Shown: piece after piece, positions 23,423-35,615 of the stretch
Layout of the letters: each line of letters opens with the position of its first letter
How positions within the stretch are numbered: position 1 is the stretch's first letter
Assembly (NCBI GenBank): GCA_020881915.1
Contig: JAJFPB010000002.1
Coordinates: forward strand, 5,219,001-5,283,000
Reading direction: 5' to 3'
Source of the DNA: Paramyrothecium sp. XJ0827
Lineage: Eukaryota; Ascomycota; Sordariomycetes; Hypocreales; Stachybotryaceae
DNA: 64,000 nucleotides
Made by a program: the position numbers and the translations under genes
Notes under the pieces: generated by a model
Seen by the model: the letters and a program-made list of their open reading frames with translations, nothing else
Told to the model about the DNA's origin: nothing
Database searches by the model: none

Positions 23423-25075
23423 TCATGACTCATATGTGAAGTAATCCAGCGACATGTCACCGCCCAAATCTTGTCGCTGAAAAGAATCCTTCCAATGCGC
23501 ATCAATATCCTTTGCGCTCCGCGTCCAGGATATCAATCGATTATCTTCCGTGATTGCCGTAATAAACACCTGGTTGTCATGTACTATAGCCGTCGGCGCA
23601 CTGCGAGCCTCAATTCCAAGGTTCTCCCAACCCGATGCCCACTCATCACCGTTGAATGAGGTATGCCATAGGTTGCCGTCTGTACCTAGAGCGACCAGAT
23701 CGATTGTACCGGCTTTCAGCGAAACAGCAGTTGGTGTGCTGGCGATGCTTCCGCCGAGATCTTCAAGTGCCGAGTAGCCTCCATCGAAGGTTTTGAGGCC
23801 CAGATGATAGAGCTTCTTGTCGCTTTGGACGCCGAAAAAATCCCATTGCTGGTCTTCAAAACTGAAAACTGTGGGATTGCCGATGAAATCCCCGTCAAAG
23901 GCTTGTTGACCTAACCATTGAGTATTCTCTTGGTCCCATGCAGAATGAACGACCCTGCTTCGACTTCTGTCGTACCACAAGACATCTGCCTGGATGTCTG
24001 TAGGCCGGCAGACCACAGCTGGGGCCGACCTGGCTTCACCTAAATCGTCTTCCTCCCTCCACCCGTTTTCACCCTCAGACATCTTGCCATGTTCTGAGGT
24101 GTTGCCCCGAAAACCCGCTCTGTTGATCTCCTTGTCGGGCTTCTGGTACCACCAATCGTGGTATATGCCGTGATTAGCGTTCGATGTGCTCCAAACATCC
24201 ATTTTGCCCGGAAATGGAGCACAAATGGATACCGAACTACCAATGTCTGAGCCCTCGTACTCCCATTGCGTCCAATTCTCGGCGGTGGAGTAATGACGTC
24301 TGTAGACACTGAAATCGGGAGAGCTGACGGCAAAAACATCGAGACGTGGGATGGTAAGGTTCACTTTCCACGAAAACGAGGATGGTTGGCTGATCAACGT
24401 TCCTGGAGTGTCGCCCAAATCAACGAAGTCGTACTCCCACAGTGTGGTATTTGTCGGCCGTATCGTGATTCGGTTTTCGGTCGAGCGCGCAACAACGAAG
24501 AGATTGTCTTCGTAGACTGACAATGAGAGGATGGATTGGCATAGGCCACCTTCACACGAGACCTTTGGCGCGGACGGATCATTGTTATTATCGTCGTTGA
24601 TGCCGGAATTCTCGTTGTCGGTTGTTCCAGAGGCAGAATCGCCAGTTTGACTGTTTCCGTCTGAGGCACTGCCATCACTATTGTTTTGCCATGGTGAGCT
24701 GGATGTTTTCACAGGGGGTCAAAATACGAACGGATGCGAGGAGCTGGATTTATTCTTCAAGGCTAGGCCGACTCCGAGACCAACCGCAAGACCGATGATG
24801 ACTATGAACGCCACAATGACTGAAATTATGATCGATCTCTTCTTCCACCAAGGCGTGGGGGCAGGCGGGATCGTGGCGCTGTCTAAGCCTTCTTCTTTCT
24901 GCGACCAATCGGGCGTCGGATACAGGGCCTCAGGCGCCTCTCCCGGGACGAGTTCTGGCCCCGTCCCAGGCACGACCTCTGGCGCATCGCCAAAGCGAGC
25001 ATTCTGCCAATGCTGGTCGTCGGACACAACCGTAGCCGCGGGGGCGGGCTTGCCTCCAAAATTGAGCATCCCCAT
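23423..25075 (-). CDS. Single-pass membrane protein with PLL/fucolectin-like propeller
   Basis: It starts at ATG 25075 (25069 possible). The first 75 residues are Pro/Glu-rich and cytosolic, followed by a basic stop (WWKKR) and a transmembrane helix (SIIISVIVAFIVIIGLAVG) near residues 80-103. A Ser/Asn/Gly-rich linker leads to about 400 residues of repeats such as STPTAVSLKAGTIDLVALG and DGNLWHTSFNGDEWASGWENLG. This pattern is typical of PLL-type (DUF346) and fucose-lectin-like beta-propellers, so the ectodomain may bind glycans. The open frame is split by a single TGA (24721-24719). It can be removed by an 81-bp intron 24731-24651 with donor GTTCGT, giving 523 residues. Otherwise the gene carries a nonsense mutation or stop readthrough. 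Confidence 0.72.
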
Positions 25076-26204
25076 CTTCGTGGCGTGTACGAGACAGAAC
25101 AAAAAGCGGAGGAGGAAAGGGGAGGCGAAGATCAACGGTGTTAAACCCTTGCGGGCACCCAGGAAGAGGAATGACAGGGTGCGGAGACATGGCGCACGGG
25201 ATAATCCCAAGCAATTAAGGCTTGAAACAATGATGGGATGCAGCCAGCGAATGGCGACTGCTGTAGGCTCCGAGCTGAAAGAGGATTGACGCAACTCAGA
25301 GCCTGATCTCCCCTAGACCCTGCTTTCTGGTGGGGAGAGATCGTGTGGTCAGGGGTGCGTGACAACTCGAGGCTGCAAACTAGACAGAAGCTTGATTGGA
25401 CAAAAGGTGGACCGTCAACACACTTGCAGGGATCGTAGGCATGTCGTCAACAGGGGTTTCTGTACTGTTTTCTTTGATGCACACATCCCTTAATTATCAT
25501 CGCAAGGCATACAGAAAGGCGACGCAAAGATCAAGAGGTAAAGTCCGGTGGAGCGGAGCGGAGCATGATACAGGAACTTCACATGCCACGTTCACATATA
25601 CTATTCTGTTGCCTCTCCATGTTCTGTGGGCTACTATGTACACCGTGGCAAACCATTCTTGTGCTTGGGATTGGCAGGAAATTCCGCAGTTTGATACATC
25701 CCCTGAACTACAAGGACGTCATCTTCTCAACATTCACTCACTCCCTCGTATACCTGGTACATTGAATTTAGGGAATTGGGAATGATTAATACACCAGTGG
25801 AAATGACACTTATCTACCTGAGATGGAAAGAGAGAGCAACATCATGGAGATGTCACTCAGGCTTGAGCTGATGTGGCAAATACACGTGAAAGAGACGCAG
25901 TCATCGTCTAGGTCCATATGACTCGCTTATACTATGCGCCCATAGCAATTCATACGACAACACGTTCTAAACAACGGAAGGTTACCCTATTGTCGTCGCC
26001 TATACCTCGCCAGATGTTCGATGGACGGAGATCTGTGACAGGGTACTCTATGCGAAAATCACGAGCATTGCATTCAAGGAAACTACCTATTTGAAACAAA
26101 ATACCACCCGATACGCGCAGACTGAGACTGAAGAAACAACAGAAACCAACAAGACTTCCTTTCACCTGTCAAAGTTGTTGGAACATGATACACATCCGAC
26201 AATC
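25076..26204. other. Intergenic, no supported gene
   Basis: The minus-strand frame of the lectin-like gene stays open upstream to 25294, but this is probably 5' leader. A plus-strand ORF at 25396-25785 lacks any recognisable feature. Confidence 0.5.
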
Positions 26205-27956
26205 TCATTGTCTTCTCCTAAACTGTACCTCTGGCCCTTTCCTAAGTGCGATATACGCGTCCACGAGCTGGAATTGCTTTCTATCACGAGCTCCCCAGCC
26301 CAATTCGTCATCACCACCTCCGAACGTGGATTCCGGTGCCCTTCTGACATCCATTCTGTGTAGGGTTCTCGCGACAGTTATCATCATCTCAATCATTGCC
26401 AAGTTCTTGCCAACGCAGCTGGTTGGTCCGGAAATGAATGGATGGAAACCTGCCTTTTGTTTAGAAACGTCACCTTTTGTAACGCCAGCTGCTTCATTCT
26501 CAATCCAACGCTCTGGACGGAAGACGTTGGCATCGCCAAAGACATCGTGATTGCGGGACATGCACCAGGGAACTGTGCCTACAACAGTACCAGCTGGATA
26601 GTATCGGTCGGAGATGCTGATTCCGCCTGGGAGCACCTCTCGTGGTGGTTCAGAAGGGAGGGAGGGCGTAAGGCGCATGCCTTCGTCAATACATGCCTTC
26701 AGATATGTACAGCTCTGTAATTTGGGTCCCTGGACAATTTCTTCTGCTGTCCTAAACGTTGTACGAATTTCGTCCACAAGCTTCTGACACCGTTGGGGAT
26801 CCCCTGTGAGATAGAAGAAGATCCCTGACAAGCTGATTGAAGTGGTGTCAGACCCTGCGATAATAAGAAGGATCGATTCCGCTCGAAGATTGTGCTCGTT
26901 AAACGCTGCTAGGCCGGTATCAGGGTCTCGGGCTGCGCGCAAAAAATAGAACATATCCTGTCGCCGTTCATCTTCAGTTTTCACTAGTTCCTTTTCGTAG
27001 AGTTCAAGCCGCCGAGAAACACTATCGTTGACAAATTGGTTGAACTGCTTGACTGCTGGTGGTGCGATTGTCTCTAAGAGCGTGTCAAGACCTCGTGGCT
27101 TGAGCCACAATAATACGCTTAAAAGCGGGAACCGAGACATCTTCGACGCCGCATTAACTCAATTTTACTTTCATATTGGAGAATGAACAAACATACCAGA
27201 TAAAAGAACTGCATAAACTTATTCATAGTCTTAGGCATAATCTTTAAAGGGTTCTCGTCGGGCTCTTTGATATTGAAAGATTTACCAAAGCATAAATCCC
27301 CGAGTATATCGAAAACCAGGGTATCGACTCTTTCCGAGAAATTAATCGTAGAGGACCATCCTACGTCGGAGTCGATCTCGTTTGCAATGATTTCATTCCA
27401 GCGATCAACGTTGCTAATTATAAAACCAGTGGCGGCACGAATGGACTTTTCCGTGAAGCAAGCGCTCAAAAGCTTACGCCGACGTGCATGCTCTGCAACA
27501 TCCACAGAATTGAGTGTTGTGCTTTCATGCTTGTTTCGCTTGAGGGCGGTGTAGAAGTTGCTGCGTCGGACATTAGACTTCATCCCGTAAATAGCCGCAT
27601 ACGCTGTCGGATCACAGAAGAGTACTGTGTTTGGCTCCGGTCGGATTCTGGCACCGTAGATCTGGAATTGCTGCCAGAGCCAGATATGCCGGTTGCCTCG
27701 AAACGCATAATACCATGACGGTATGCCACTCACTCGAGCCCAGAACGGGCCTGGAACATCCGCTAACGGGTGCAGATATAGGTTGTAAATGATTTTCGTC
27801 AAAAGCTAGTCAAGTTTTTCGTAAATACTTAATGCTCGTGATAATACGAAGTGGAGAGAAAATATATTTTACCATCAGAAAACAAAGTAGCAGTGGGAAT
27901 ATCAGCCACTGTTGCTGGCTCGGAATCCATTGTCCGATTGAGTCTAGCATCGTCAT
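26205..27956 (-). CDS. Cytochrome P450 monooxygenase
   Basis: The exons are 27956-27873, 27805-27197 and 27140-26205 (introns 67 and 56 bp), giving 542 residues. The short first exon supplies the N-terminal membrane anchor (WLIFPLLLCFLM) that precedes the proline-rich hinge PLADVPGPF. Hallmarks are the I-helix oxygen-activation motif AGSDTT, the K-helix ExxR (EGMR) and the haem loop FISGPTSCVGKNLA with the cysteine ligand. It is an ER-membrane haem enzyme that oxidises a small molecule using electrons from cytochrome P450 reductase. The substrate is unknown. It sits beside a Zn2Cys6 regulator and an amine oxidase, which suggests a shared pathway. All key residues are present. Confidence 0.92.
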
Positions 27957-28591
27957 CTTGGTAAACTGCTTCAAATCACATCGGCAACAAGCAGGACATT
28001 CAAAACTAAAGACCTCGATTCAGCAGGTTGATTGAACACCAGGGTGACTGTGTGTGCAAGGTCAAGGTCAGAGTGAAAAGAGAGCATCACGCTGTCATGC
28101 TCGGTGCATGAGCTCTTTTTGAAGGGAAGCTTCCCTAGCAACAAACCAACAGGTTTCCCTTCCCAGTCATTGCGTCACGCGTGGGGTGAGAAATAATGCT
28201 GTTGGTCATATCGGACCAACTTGTAGCAGGTCTATGAGACATGATGCAACCTTCAGGCTGGGTAGGCTGCATCGACTAAATCAACCAGCCAATCCTGTTG
28301 GACCAGCGACTGTATCACGCAGTCAGCCGCGCAGCCAAGTCACTGATGGTCAGCCCACCGGTCTTACTGGCAGGCAAATGAAAAGGTGCGATGGGTTCTG
28401 TAGGCTCCAATTGGGTTAATTGATATACCCGGAGTGCAGGAAAGGTGAGTTGGTTCCCTCATATTCCATTCCGGCAACTCTGTGCAAGCTTCTGGCCACC
28501 AACCACTTATTTCTACCCAGAAAGTTGACGTATAAATGATTTTTTGTAGTCTAATACAAGATATGCGGGACACGCTTCAGAGTTTCTTGTC
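27957..28591. other. Intergenic between the P450 and regulator genes
   Basis: It contains the promoter side of the P450 gene and the 3' side of the regulator gene. No ORF with support. Confidence 0.55.
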
Positions 28592-30166
28592 TCAGACTAT
28601 GCCGACAATTTGTCCATACTTCTTCATCGTCATTTGTAGCCCATACGGTCCATACGCCCGCGGATCCGGATCGTCCCAGAGCAACTGCAAAAGGTCTCCA
28701 AACAACTGTAGATGCCTCATAACACTAAAGGTTGTTCGCAACTCATGCATCACAGAGTGCTGCTCCCTAGGCTCGACCATGCAGGTGCCGGCAACAATAG
28801 TAGGCCAAAGCATAGTGGCGACATAATTCTGCGAATCTAAAATTCCCAAGGCGAAGCCAAACAGCTTGACAATATGAGCCTGAATCATACATCTGACTTC
28901 TGTGTCAGAAACAATAGAGCCGGCTTTTGCCGTGGCAAGGTAGATGTATATTCCTTCGCGAAAAGCCTCGGCAGCGAGGCGCTTTTGTTCCCAGTCTTCT
29001 GCCTTGTCTCCAACGCGCTGTAATGGCATGGTCCAGGACGAAACGCGATGAAAAATATTGTCATGGATGCAGATCAGAGTCGCAGATGGATGGCGGAATC
29101 CGGATTCCTCTTCTTCAAGGCGACGCGACGCGAGAACGCTAATCTCGGCAACCAGTTTGAATAGTTCATGAGCCCCGGCAAACACGGCCCCAAAGGTAGG
29201 AAATGATTCCATCTCTTCAAGTGAAATGATAAATGCGTCCATGGGTGATACATCATTACCCGTGAACGCGTTCGATATAATGGTGTTGCAGAGAATCAAG
29301 TATGCGTAGAGCTCGAGACTGAAGCCTAGTCCTTCAAGACCAGACGTATCTCTCGAGTTTGTGAGACGTTTTCCATCGGCAAGTGACGAGATGAGGTAAC
29401 GGCTCGCATGCAGGTGCTTGAAAATGGCACCTTGCGTGTCACCAGAGATGATCTATAAATAGTGTTACGATTGGCAGATCAGACGCAAAGTTGGGGAACT
29501 GACCTCATAATGGCAAGCGACCATCAACACCCGGAGTAGCCTTTCTTTCTTCTCCAGATCGTCGTCCTCAAGCGCGGCAAACTCTTTTCTCAGACCCCCG
29601 ATTAGCCTTGAATAATGCAGTCTTGTGGCGCTGGCAAGCTCCAGGTTGGCGGGTTCTTTGCACGTCAAATGAGCTCCGCTCAGGGCCAGCAGCCCATGCA
29701 TAAGCAGGTCATCCATGTAGCCTAAAGGCAAAAATAAGGTAACGAAAGGGTTGTCATGCAAGGGTCTCATGGCAAAGTAGGATGCCGTCTGGCCGACGTA
29801 ATGTCCGAGCAGTATGATCGACTGTGGAGTGAGACCGCAGGCGCGCTCGTCCGCACCACCATAGACAATCGAAACAGGGGCGGGTACACTGACACGCGGT
29901 TGCGTAGCCGCGCCCTGCATGGCTGACACCGGACGTCGTGCGACTACCGAGCCGGCTTCGGGAGCTTCAGCCCTGCCCTGATTGTCGGGAACGTCCGTTG
30001 GCCACTCGCATGTCAGGAGATTGCGCCTGCAGCCTGCACAACGCGGCTTGACCAGGTCGCATTTCTTCTTTCGAGTACGGCAGGTAAAGCAGCCAGCACG
30101 TGTTCTAGAGTGACGTATGCGAGGTTGTGAGTCGACCTCATGATTGTCCACGGCATCGTTACTCAT
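28592..30166 (-). CDS. Zn2Cys6 transcription factor
   Basis: The exons are 30166-29504 and 29452-28592, joined by a 51-bp intron with donor GTCAGT, giving 507 residues. The start is ATG 30166 (MSNDAVDNHEV), because the longer frame begins with TTG. Residues about 25-55 hold the binuclear zinc cluster CFTCRTRKKKC...CAGCRRNLLTC with flanking basic residues. The rest resembles the Fungal_trans_2-type regulatory domain, including YVGQTASYFAMRP and GLLALSGAHL. It is a nuclear activator or repressor, possibly of the adjacent P450 and amine oxidase genes; this is inferred from position only. It is divergently transcribed from the amine oxidase across 612 bp. Confidence 0.9.
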
Positions 30167-30778
30167 CGTCAGTGGAACGGGATGCGGATTGTCCACAGAA
30201 TCCAAAGTAGCTGGGGAGACTCCAATTCGGGCTCTAGCTGCGAGGCTCTCAGTTTCTCATTCCACACGTCGAATTTGTGGCTCAGGGTAGCACTGATCCA
30301 GAGGCTCAGAGGTACTGGTTGAGAAAGGTGACGCGTCGCCCGCGGGCACCGAGTGACCGACGATCAGATGTCATCATTGTTGTGGCTAGTAATCCTGCAG
30401 AGCGCGGTTCGATGCACGGCGCGGTTCCCACCGTTGCTGACAAGGATCTGATTCCGCGGAACGTGAGCCAAGGTCCTTGGCACCACCAAACAACCCTACC
30501 GCATCTGTCAAAAGCCTAATCTCAGATTTAACAGCCCTAGGCTCAGCCAACCGCTGATCCAAAGCATCGCCAACATTGGCATTGAGCACTCGCTCTCCGC
30601 GGGTTTCGGGCTCACAAGGTTGAAGAAAGAGGAGAATGAAGCTGGCTCAAAACTTCGTATAAATGTGTCTTGTTCGCTGTTGTTGGAATTGCTTTCACAC
30701 AATCAGTATTCCACACACTTTTTCCAGTTATCACTTAGATCATCACATAAATTTGCAAACACTCTTCGACAATCAGCA
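30167..30778. other. Divergent promoter region, regulator/amine oxidase
   Basis: This shared upstream region has no gene. A pyrimidine-rich stretch and an AT-rich leader precede ATG 30779. Confidence 0.5.
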
Positions 30779-32404
30779 ATGAGAACTTTCAGGTTGAATC
30801 ATTTTACGTTGGCCTTCTTCGCTCTCGTCGGCGACACGACTGTTCAAGGAGCTGCTGTTTCACGCTCAATCTCTCCTGTCGAAGTTGATGTCGTCATTGT
30901 GGGTGGAGGCTATTCGGGATTGGCATCTGCCTATGAATTGCACCAAGCTGGTCACACAGTGGCGGTCTTAGAAGCAAAGGAGGCACTTGGAGGTCGTTCT
31001 CGATCCGTCAAACGCCAGAGTGGTCCTGGAGTCATCGAACTTGGCGCAACTTGGATCAACAATATTACTCAGCCAGACGTGTTTAAACTAACGCAAGAGT
31101 TTGGACTCGAGACGGCCGCGCAGTACACCAAAGGGTTTTCCTTGTTTCAAGGACTCGACAATAGGGTCCTCAAGCTCCCTGCCAACGCTTTCGTTAATGT
31201 TAGTTTTCCTCTTTGCAGTGGCGAGATTTGCCAATACAGACTGAAATGCTAACCGCAAACTTCAGACGGATGACCCAGAACTCGCCAAACTGGAGGGCCA
31301 ACTCTTGGGTCTTTTGGATCAGCGAGCAAACACCACTGACCTACGAAAATTTGACAAGTTTCCCAAAGACGAAGATATTACCGTTGCTGAGTGGGTTGCG
31401 CATGCGGGCTTCTGGGATCACCCTCACCTCAAGGCAACAGTGGGAAGCCTCACAAGAATCCTAGTCGGCCGCGAGCCCGAGGAAATTGGAGCTCATTATT
31501 TCTTCGACTACATCAAGTCGGGCGGTGGACTGGCAGATCTTGGCAGCGAAGGCAAAACTGGTGCCCAGTCTCTCAAGATCACAAAAGGTTAGCATACTCT
31601 CGAGCCCGTAATGAAGATGTGCAGGGGTAGTTGCTGACCTGAAATGGACAAACAGGTACAACAGCAATTGCGATGAGCCTGGCCGAGGCACTACCCTCCG
31701 GAAGTGTTCATGTCAAGACTCCAGTGAAAACGATTACACAGAACAATGGAACGGTTCTGGTTACGGCAGGAACAGACAAGGTCTTTAAAGCCAAGAAGGT
31801 CATACTTGCCATTCCATCCAACACCTACAACGACATCAAGTTCTCTCCACCCCTTCCATGCAAGAAGAACAAGGTGGTCTCCAGCACTAAGCCCGGTATT
31901 TACGCCAAATTGATCCTCAGCTACTCCGAGCCATGGTGGAGGACTGCAGGCCTAGTCGGCAAGTTTAGCTCATCCAACGGACCTATCTGCATGAGCTGGG
32001 ACACATCAGACCTCTCGCTCTCCCAGTACAGTTTGGCAATTTTTGTCTCGGGAAAGATCGCCACTCCATGGCATGATCTGCCCGATCTCGAGAAGAAGAA
32101 AGCTGTGACTGAGCACCTAGCCGAACTGGTCGGTGATGAGCTCGCAGACAAGGCCCGCAACACGCTTGAGATCAATTATGCTGAGTGGACAAAGGAAGAC
32201 TACCTGGATGGTGGACCTACCAGCTCTATGGGACCTGGTCTATTGCGGAACTACGGAACAGCACTGAGAGAGCCATTCGGCGATATCTACTTCGGTGGAG
32301 GAGAGACTGCCTACGAGTGGAAGGGTTATTTGGAGGGAGCAATCAGGGCTGGCAGGCGAGCGGCCAAAGAGGCTACCAAGGCCTTCAAAGCAAGGAAGGA
32401 CTAA
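30779..32404 (+). CDS. Secreted flavin amine oxidase
   Basis: The exons are 30779-31198, 31266-31587 and 31656-32404 (introns 67 and 68 bp), giving 496 residues with all joins in phase. Residues 1-25 look like a signal peptide (HFTLAFFALVGD core). The FAD dinucleotide-binding motif follows at once: VDVVIVGGGYSGLASAYEL, then LEAKEALGGRSRS. The C-terminal FAD motif is FGDIYFGGGETAYEWKGYLE. The fold is that of monoamine or polyamine oxidases, which oxidise amines to imines or aldehydes with release of H2O2. A cysteine for covalent FAD is not evident at the usual site. Neighbouring regulator and P450 genes suggest a joint role in amine or alkaloid-like metabolism. Confidence 0.9.
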
Positions 32405-32720
32405 TGAATCAGTATCAGGATGGCTCATACTTCATCTTTTGTACCCGCTCATAGACTGTGCCTTATGGCGAATGTTTAGCTTTAGATAGATCGTTTTGCC
32501 CTTAAAGAGAAGGGCACGGCATTAATCCCTTGTTACCTCTAAATAACCGTTTACGTGAAGATGTGAATTTTTCTGGTTTGGCGTCTTGCGTTAAGAGAAG
32601 TAAATAATCTTGTATTTTCTCTCCTATTTTTATATTGAAAGTCAGTTTGAAGTTGCTGTTGAAATTAGATTGGTACCACTGAATCTCACACTTTGTCTAT
32701 CCGAAGGAGATGCCTGTAGC
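32405..32720. other. AT-rich 3' spacer
   Basis: This is a convergent spacer after the amine oxidase. No gene was seen. Confidence 0.6.
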
Positions 32721-33231
32721 TTATACATTAAGATGGGTAGCCTCGGGGTTTGGTAATTGAGTAATGAGATCAAGACGATCTACTTGACCCAACTCTATCA
32801 GACAAATGAGGTCTATCTTGGCTCCAGCCTCACGAAGATTTAGCATGCAATACCTGACAGCCTGGTCATTGAAAGGAATGCCTTTTTGAGTGCAGCCATT
32901 GCTGGCTGCGACAAAAAGGGGAGTCATCACATAAAACACGTCAGTGTTGCGTACCGTGACTTGGCTTTGTCCATGAAAGTTAACCACATCGCGCCCTCCG
33001 TGGTCGAGGCTTTTCTTGGCGGTTGCAGTTCTGTTCGTCCTAGCAGCGAAGAGAAGCGCACGAGGACTGTTCTCTCTGGCTTCGTTGCAATCCTTGGTGT
33101 ATAGTGTATACTCTGCGATAGACCGCATTTTTTTTAGAGTTGCAGGCAACGTTTGCCAAGTCCGCAGGCGAGAGCTCGTCGAATATTTCAAGATATATCT
33201 CAACCGGTAGCTTTTCGAATGAAGTGGGCAT
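32721..33231 (-). pseudogene. F-box/ankyrin-type gene, frameshifted and short
   Basis: ATG 33231 starts an F-box (FEKLPVEIYLEIFDELSPAD). After about 30 codons the frame runs into a run of eight A (minus strand; 33128-33135). In the next frame the sequence continues sensibly (RSIAEYTLYTKDCNEA...RALLFAART) into what looks like the start of ankyrin-type repeats, with TPLFVAASNG. It then stops at 32721 far short of a normal repeat array. Both the one-base slip in the homopolymer and the truncated end point to a decayed gene. The slip alone could be a sequencing error. Confidence 0.6.
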
Positions 33232-34537
33232 GTTGATGGGAAAGAGGAATAGTGGAATGACGACTGATATAACCCGGTTGTGTGTTGGAAAGGTCAGAGC
33301 GTTTTCCCAAAAGAAGCTTGCAATACTGTATCACAATTATACAATGAACGTTTTGCGATGAGAGCTGTGTCGATTATGTAGAAAGGTCGTGTCATGCCGC
33401 GGACTTCAGACGTACAAAACAAGTTTGAAATGGACGATCCAAGAAAATAAGATCTCAGAGATGTTCTTTGAAGTTACGCGCTTGTTCAAGTAAACAGTTG
33501 ACTTCAACGACTGATGAATGGTCATGCCAGCGATAAATCAACCTCTGTGTGCACCCAACAAAGACACTCCATGCGCTTGAATTGTAGCCCAATAATTTGT
33601 TCCGCCCCAAAACATTTCCTGTGTAAACAGCATCCATCAATGCCAATTAAGCACAATTCTTAATGTTATTGGGTTGACAAAGGACAAAGGACAGAACAGG
33701 AGGCTCGGGCTTCTCCTTAGCCCGTCTCAAGGTTTTTTATGACAAGATCAAGATCAGCCAAGTGGAGAAGGGAATATTCACAAATGACCAGATATTGTCA
33801 TAGTGACCCCACAGACAAGCACTAGGCAACTATGGACGTATTGTGAGGGAAAGTCCGTACTCATTTCTCCTGGTCGAAGCCACGCGCGGGAAGTCTCGCT
33901 GACCTGCCTTGGTACTCGCCCACGCAAATGTGCTCATCTAAATTTGAATAGATAACAAAAGATAAAAAACAAAAGATTAAGCGCCACCCAATCGAGACTA
34001 CCATTCCGTGCAAGATTTCGTAAAGAAATCTTCATACTGCCCAGCCGCCGGGAAGTTTGCTATGCCAACCAGCCTAGCTTGCATAGGCCTAGGAAAGCAC
34101 GCCCGATTCTACTACGGAGTGTTCAGAAGTGGCAGATTGTACTTATTTAGTTCTTATGTGTCATCACTTCAGTCAATCCATATATAAAACTAGCTCTTCT
34201 CAGTACATAGCCCTCCACCTGATCACACACAGGTTCCAGGCCTGTGAACTGAACTAAGGAGCGAGATGCTCTGCAATGTGTTAATAAGTTTTATTATTAT
34301 GTGATGAGACATCACTGACTGTTTTTTGCTAGTTTTAGGGGATCATTCCCTCTCAAAGTTGCGAGGTGTTTGGAACCTTTGGATTGAAACGATCTCCCTT
34401 ATCGCGGCTCAAGAGCACTGAAATTGTTTAAGAAACCACAGAAATTGTTTGTATGGGTCCCTATGTTGTTTTGTTTGCCTTAGACGTAATATTGACAAAT
34501 AGCCAGACGATTAGATATGGGCTCCATGACATTCTCT
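33232..34537. other. Gene-free 1.3 kb
   Basis: No supported ORF. A TATATAAA motif occurs near 34182 with nothing recognisable downstream. Confidence 0.6.
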
Positions 34538-35615
34538 CTACGCTATGGTACAGACGATTTTGCCTAGATTGCTGGAATTTTCCAGTAACTTATGTGCATC
34601 TTCAATCTGTTCCCAAGGAATCACAGTATCCAAAATGACATTCAAGTCTCCCGACAAAAATCTTGGAAGGTATGTTTCGAGCTTATCCCTCAGCCTTTCC
34701 TGGTACTTCTCATCTCGACTCCTCAGAGTGCTGCCTTCAATGCGGAGTCGTTTGCGAAGAATAGGCCCAATATCTGCTTTGTGCACGTCCATTCCTCCCA
34801 TGCGACCAAGAACCACAATTCTTCCATCCTTGGCGGCAACATCCATGTTCTTCTGGAAGTAGGGTCCTCCGATGTAGTCGACGATATAATCGACACCCTT
34901 GTTGTGTGTCATTCGCTGAATCTCGTCAACAAAGTCTTGCTGCCTGTAGTTTATGGCTGCTGTCGCGCCGACCTTGCTAGACGTCACAAAGCCACACTTT
35001 GTGTCTGTTCCTGCAGTGGCATAGATTTCAGTCGCTCCAGCTACCTTCGATAACTGTATGCCTGCGACTGAAGCCCCGGATGCACCGGCATGCCAGAGAA
35101 TGGACTTACCGGAAGAGTACTCTAACACCATGTCTAGGGCCTGTGTAGCCGTCATCCACGCTTCTGGAATAGCAGCACACTGCTCGAAGCTGAGAGACGA
35201 AGGCTTGTGTAGAAGCATGCTGGTGCTAGCAACAACATACTCAGCGTAGGCCCCGCCATAAACGAGCCCTTAACACTTCATCGCCCACTGAGAATGTACC
35301 ATGGTCTTCACTACCGAAACACTCGATAATGCCACTAAATTCGACTCCAAGCGTTTTAGGGGCCTGTGGCGGAACAGGATATCCCCCTCGTCTTTGCAAG
35401 ATATCCATACGATTGATCCCAAATGCTTTGACCCTGATCAATGCCTGGTTCTTGTTCGGCGCTGGTTTTGGTATGGCTGGATTAATAAATAGATCGTTGG
35501 CTTCACCCTTTCCACCTCGGATATCTGTGTGGGACAATCTTGACTAGCCAGTAGTTGCAGTCACACTGTGCAACTGATAGTTGTAAATCGAACCTATAGC
35601 TCTCATTGTTTCCAT
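34538..35615 (-). pseudogene. Zinc-independent MDR / quinone oxidoreductase, frame broken
   Basis: Exon 1 is 35615-35594 (METMRAI) and a 69-bp intron with donor GTTCGA follows. Exon 2 starts at 35524 and encodes DIRGGKGEANDLF...GINRMDILQRRGGYP, a typical quinone oxidoreductase N-terminus. Near 35270-35274 the frame shifts by one base: GDEV is followed out of frame, while the next frame gives the expected GLVYGGAYAEYVVAS, then the cofactor region ILWHAGASGASVAGIQLSK and a normal C-terminus at 34538. Such enzymes reduce quinones or enones with NADPH. A 49-bp GTTAAG...GCTAG excision (35274-35226) would restore the frame, but at the cost of the conserved GLVYGGAYAEY segment. One extra base is the simpler reading. 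Confidence 0.75.

Noticed and set aside
24690..24731. 33-bp intron removing the TGA in the lectin-like gene (GTTCGT to CATCCAG)
   Set aside because: It is in phase but too short for fungal spliceosomal introns; the 81-bp alternative is more credible.
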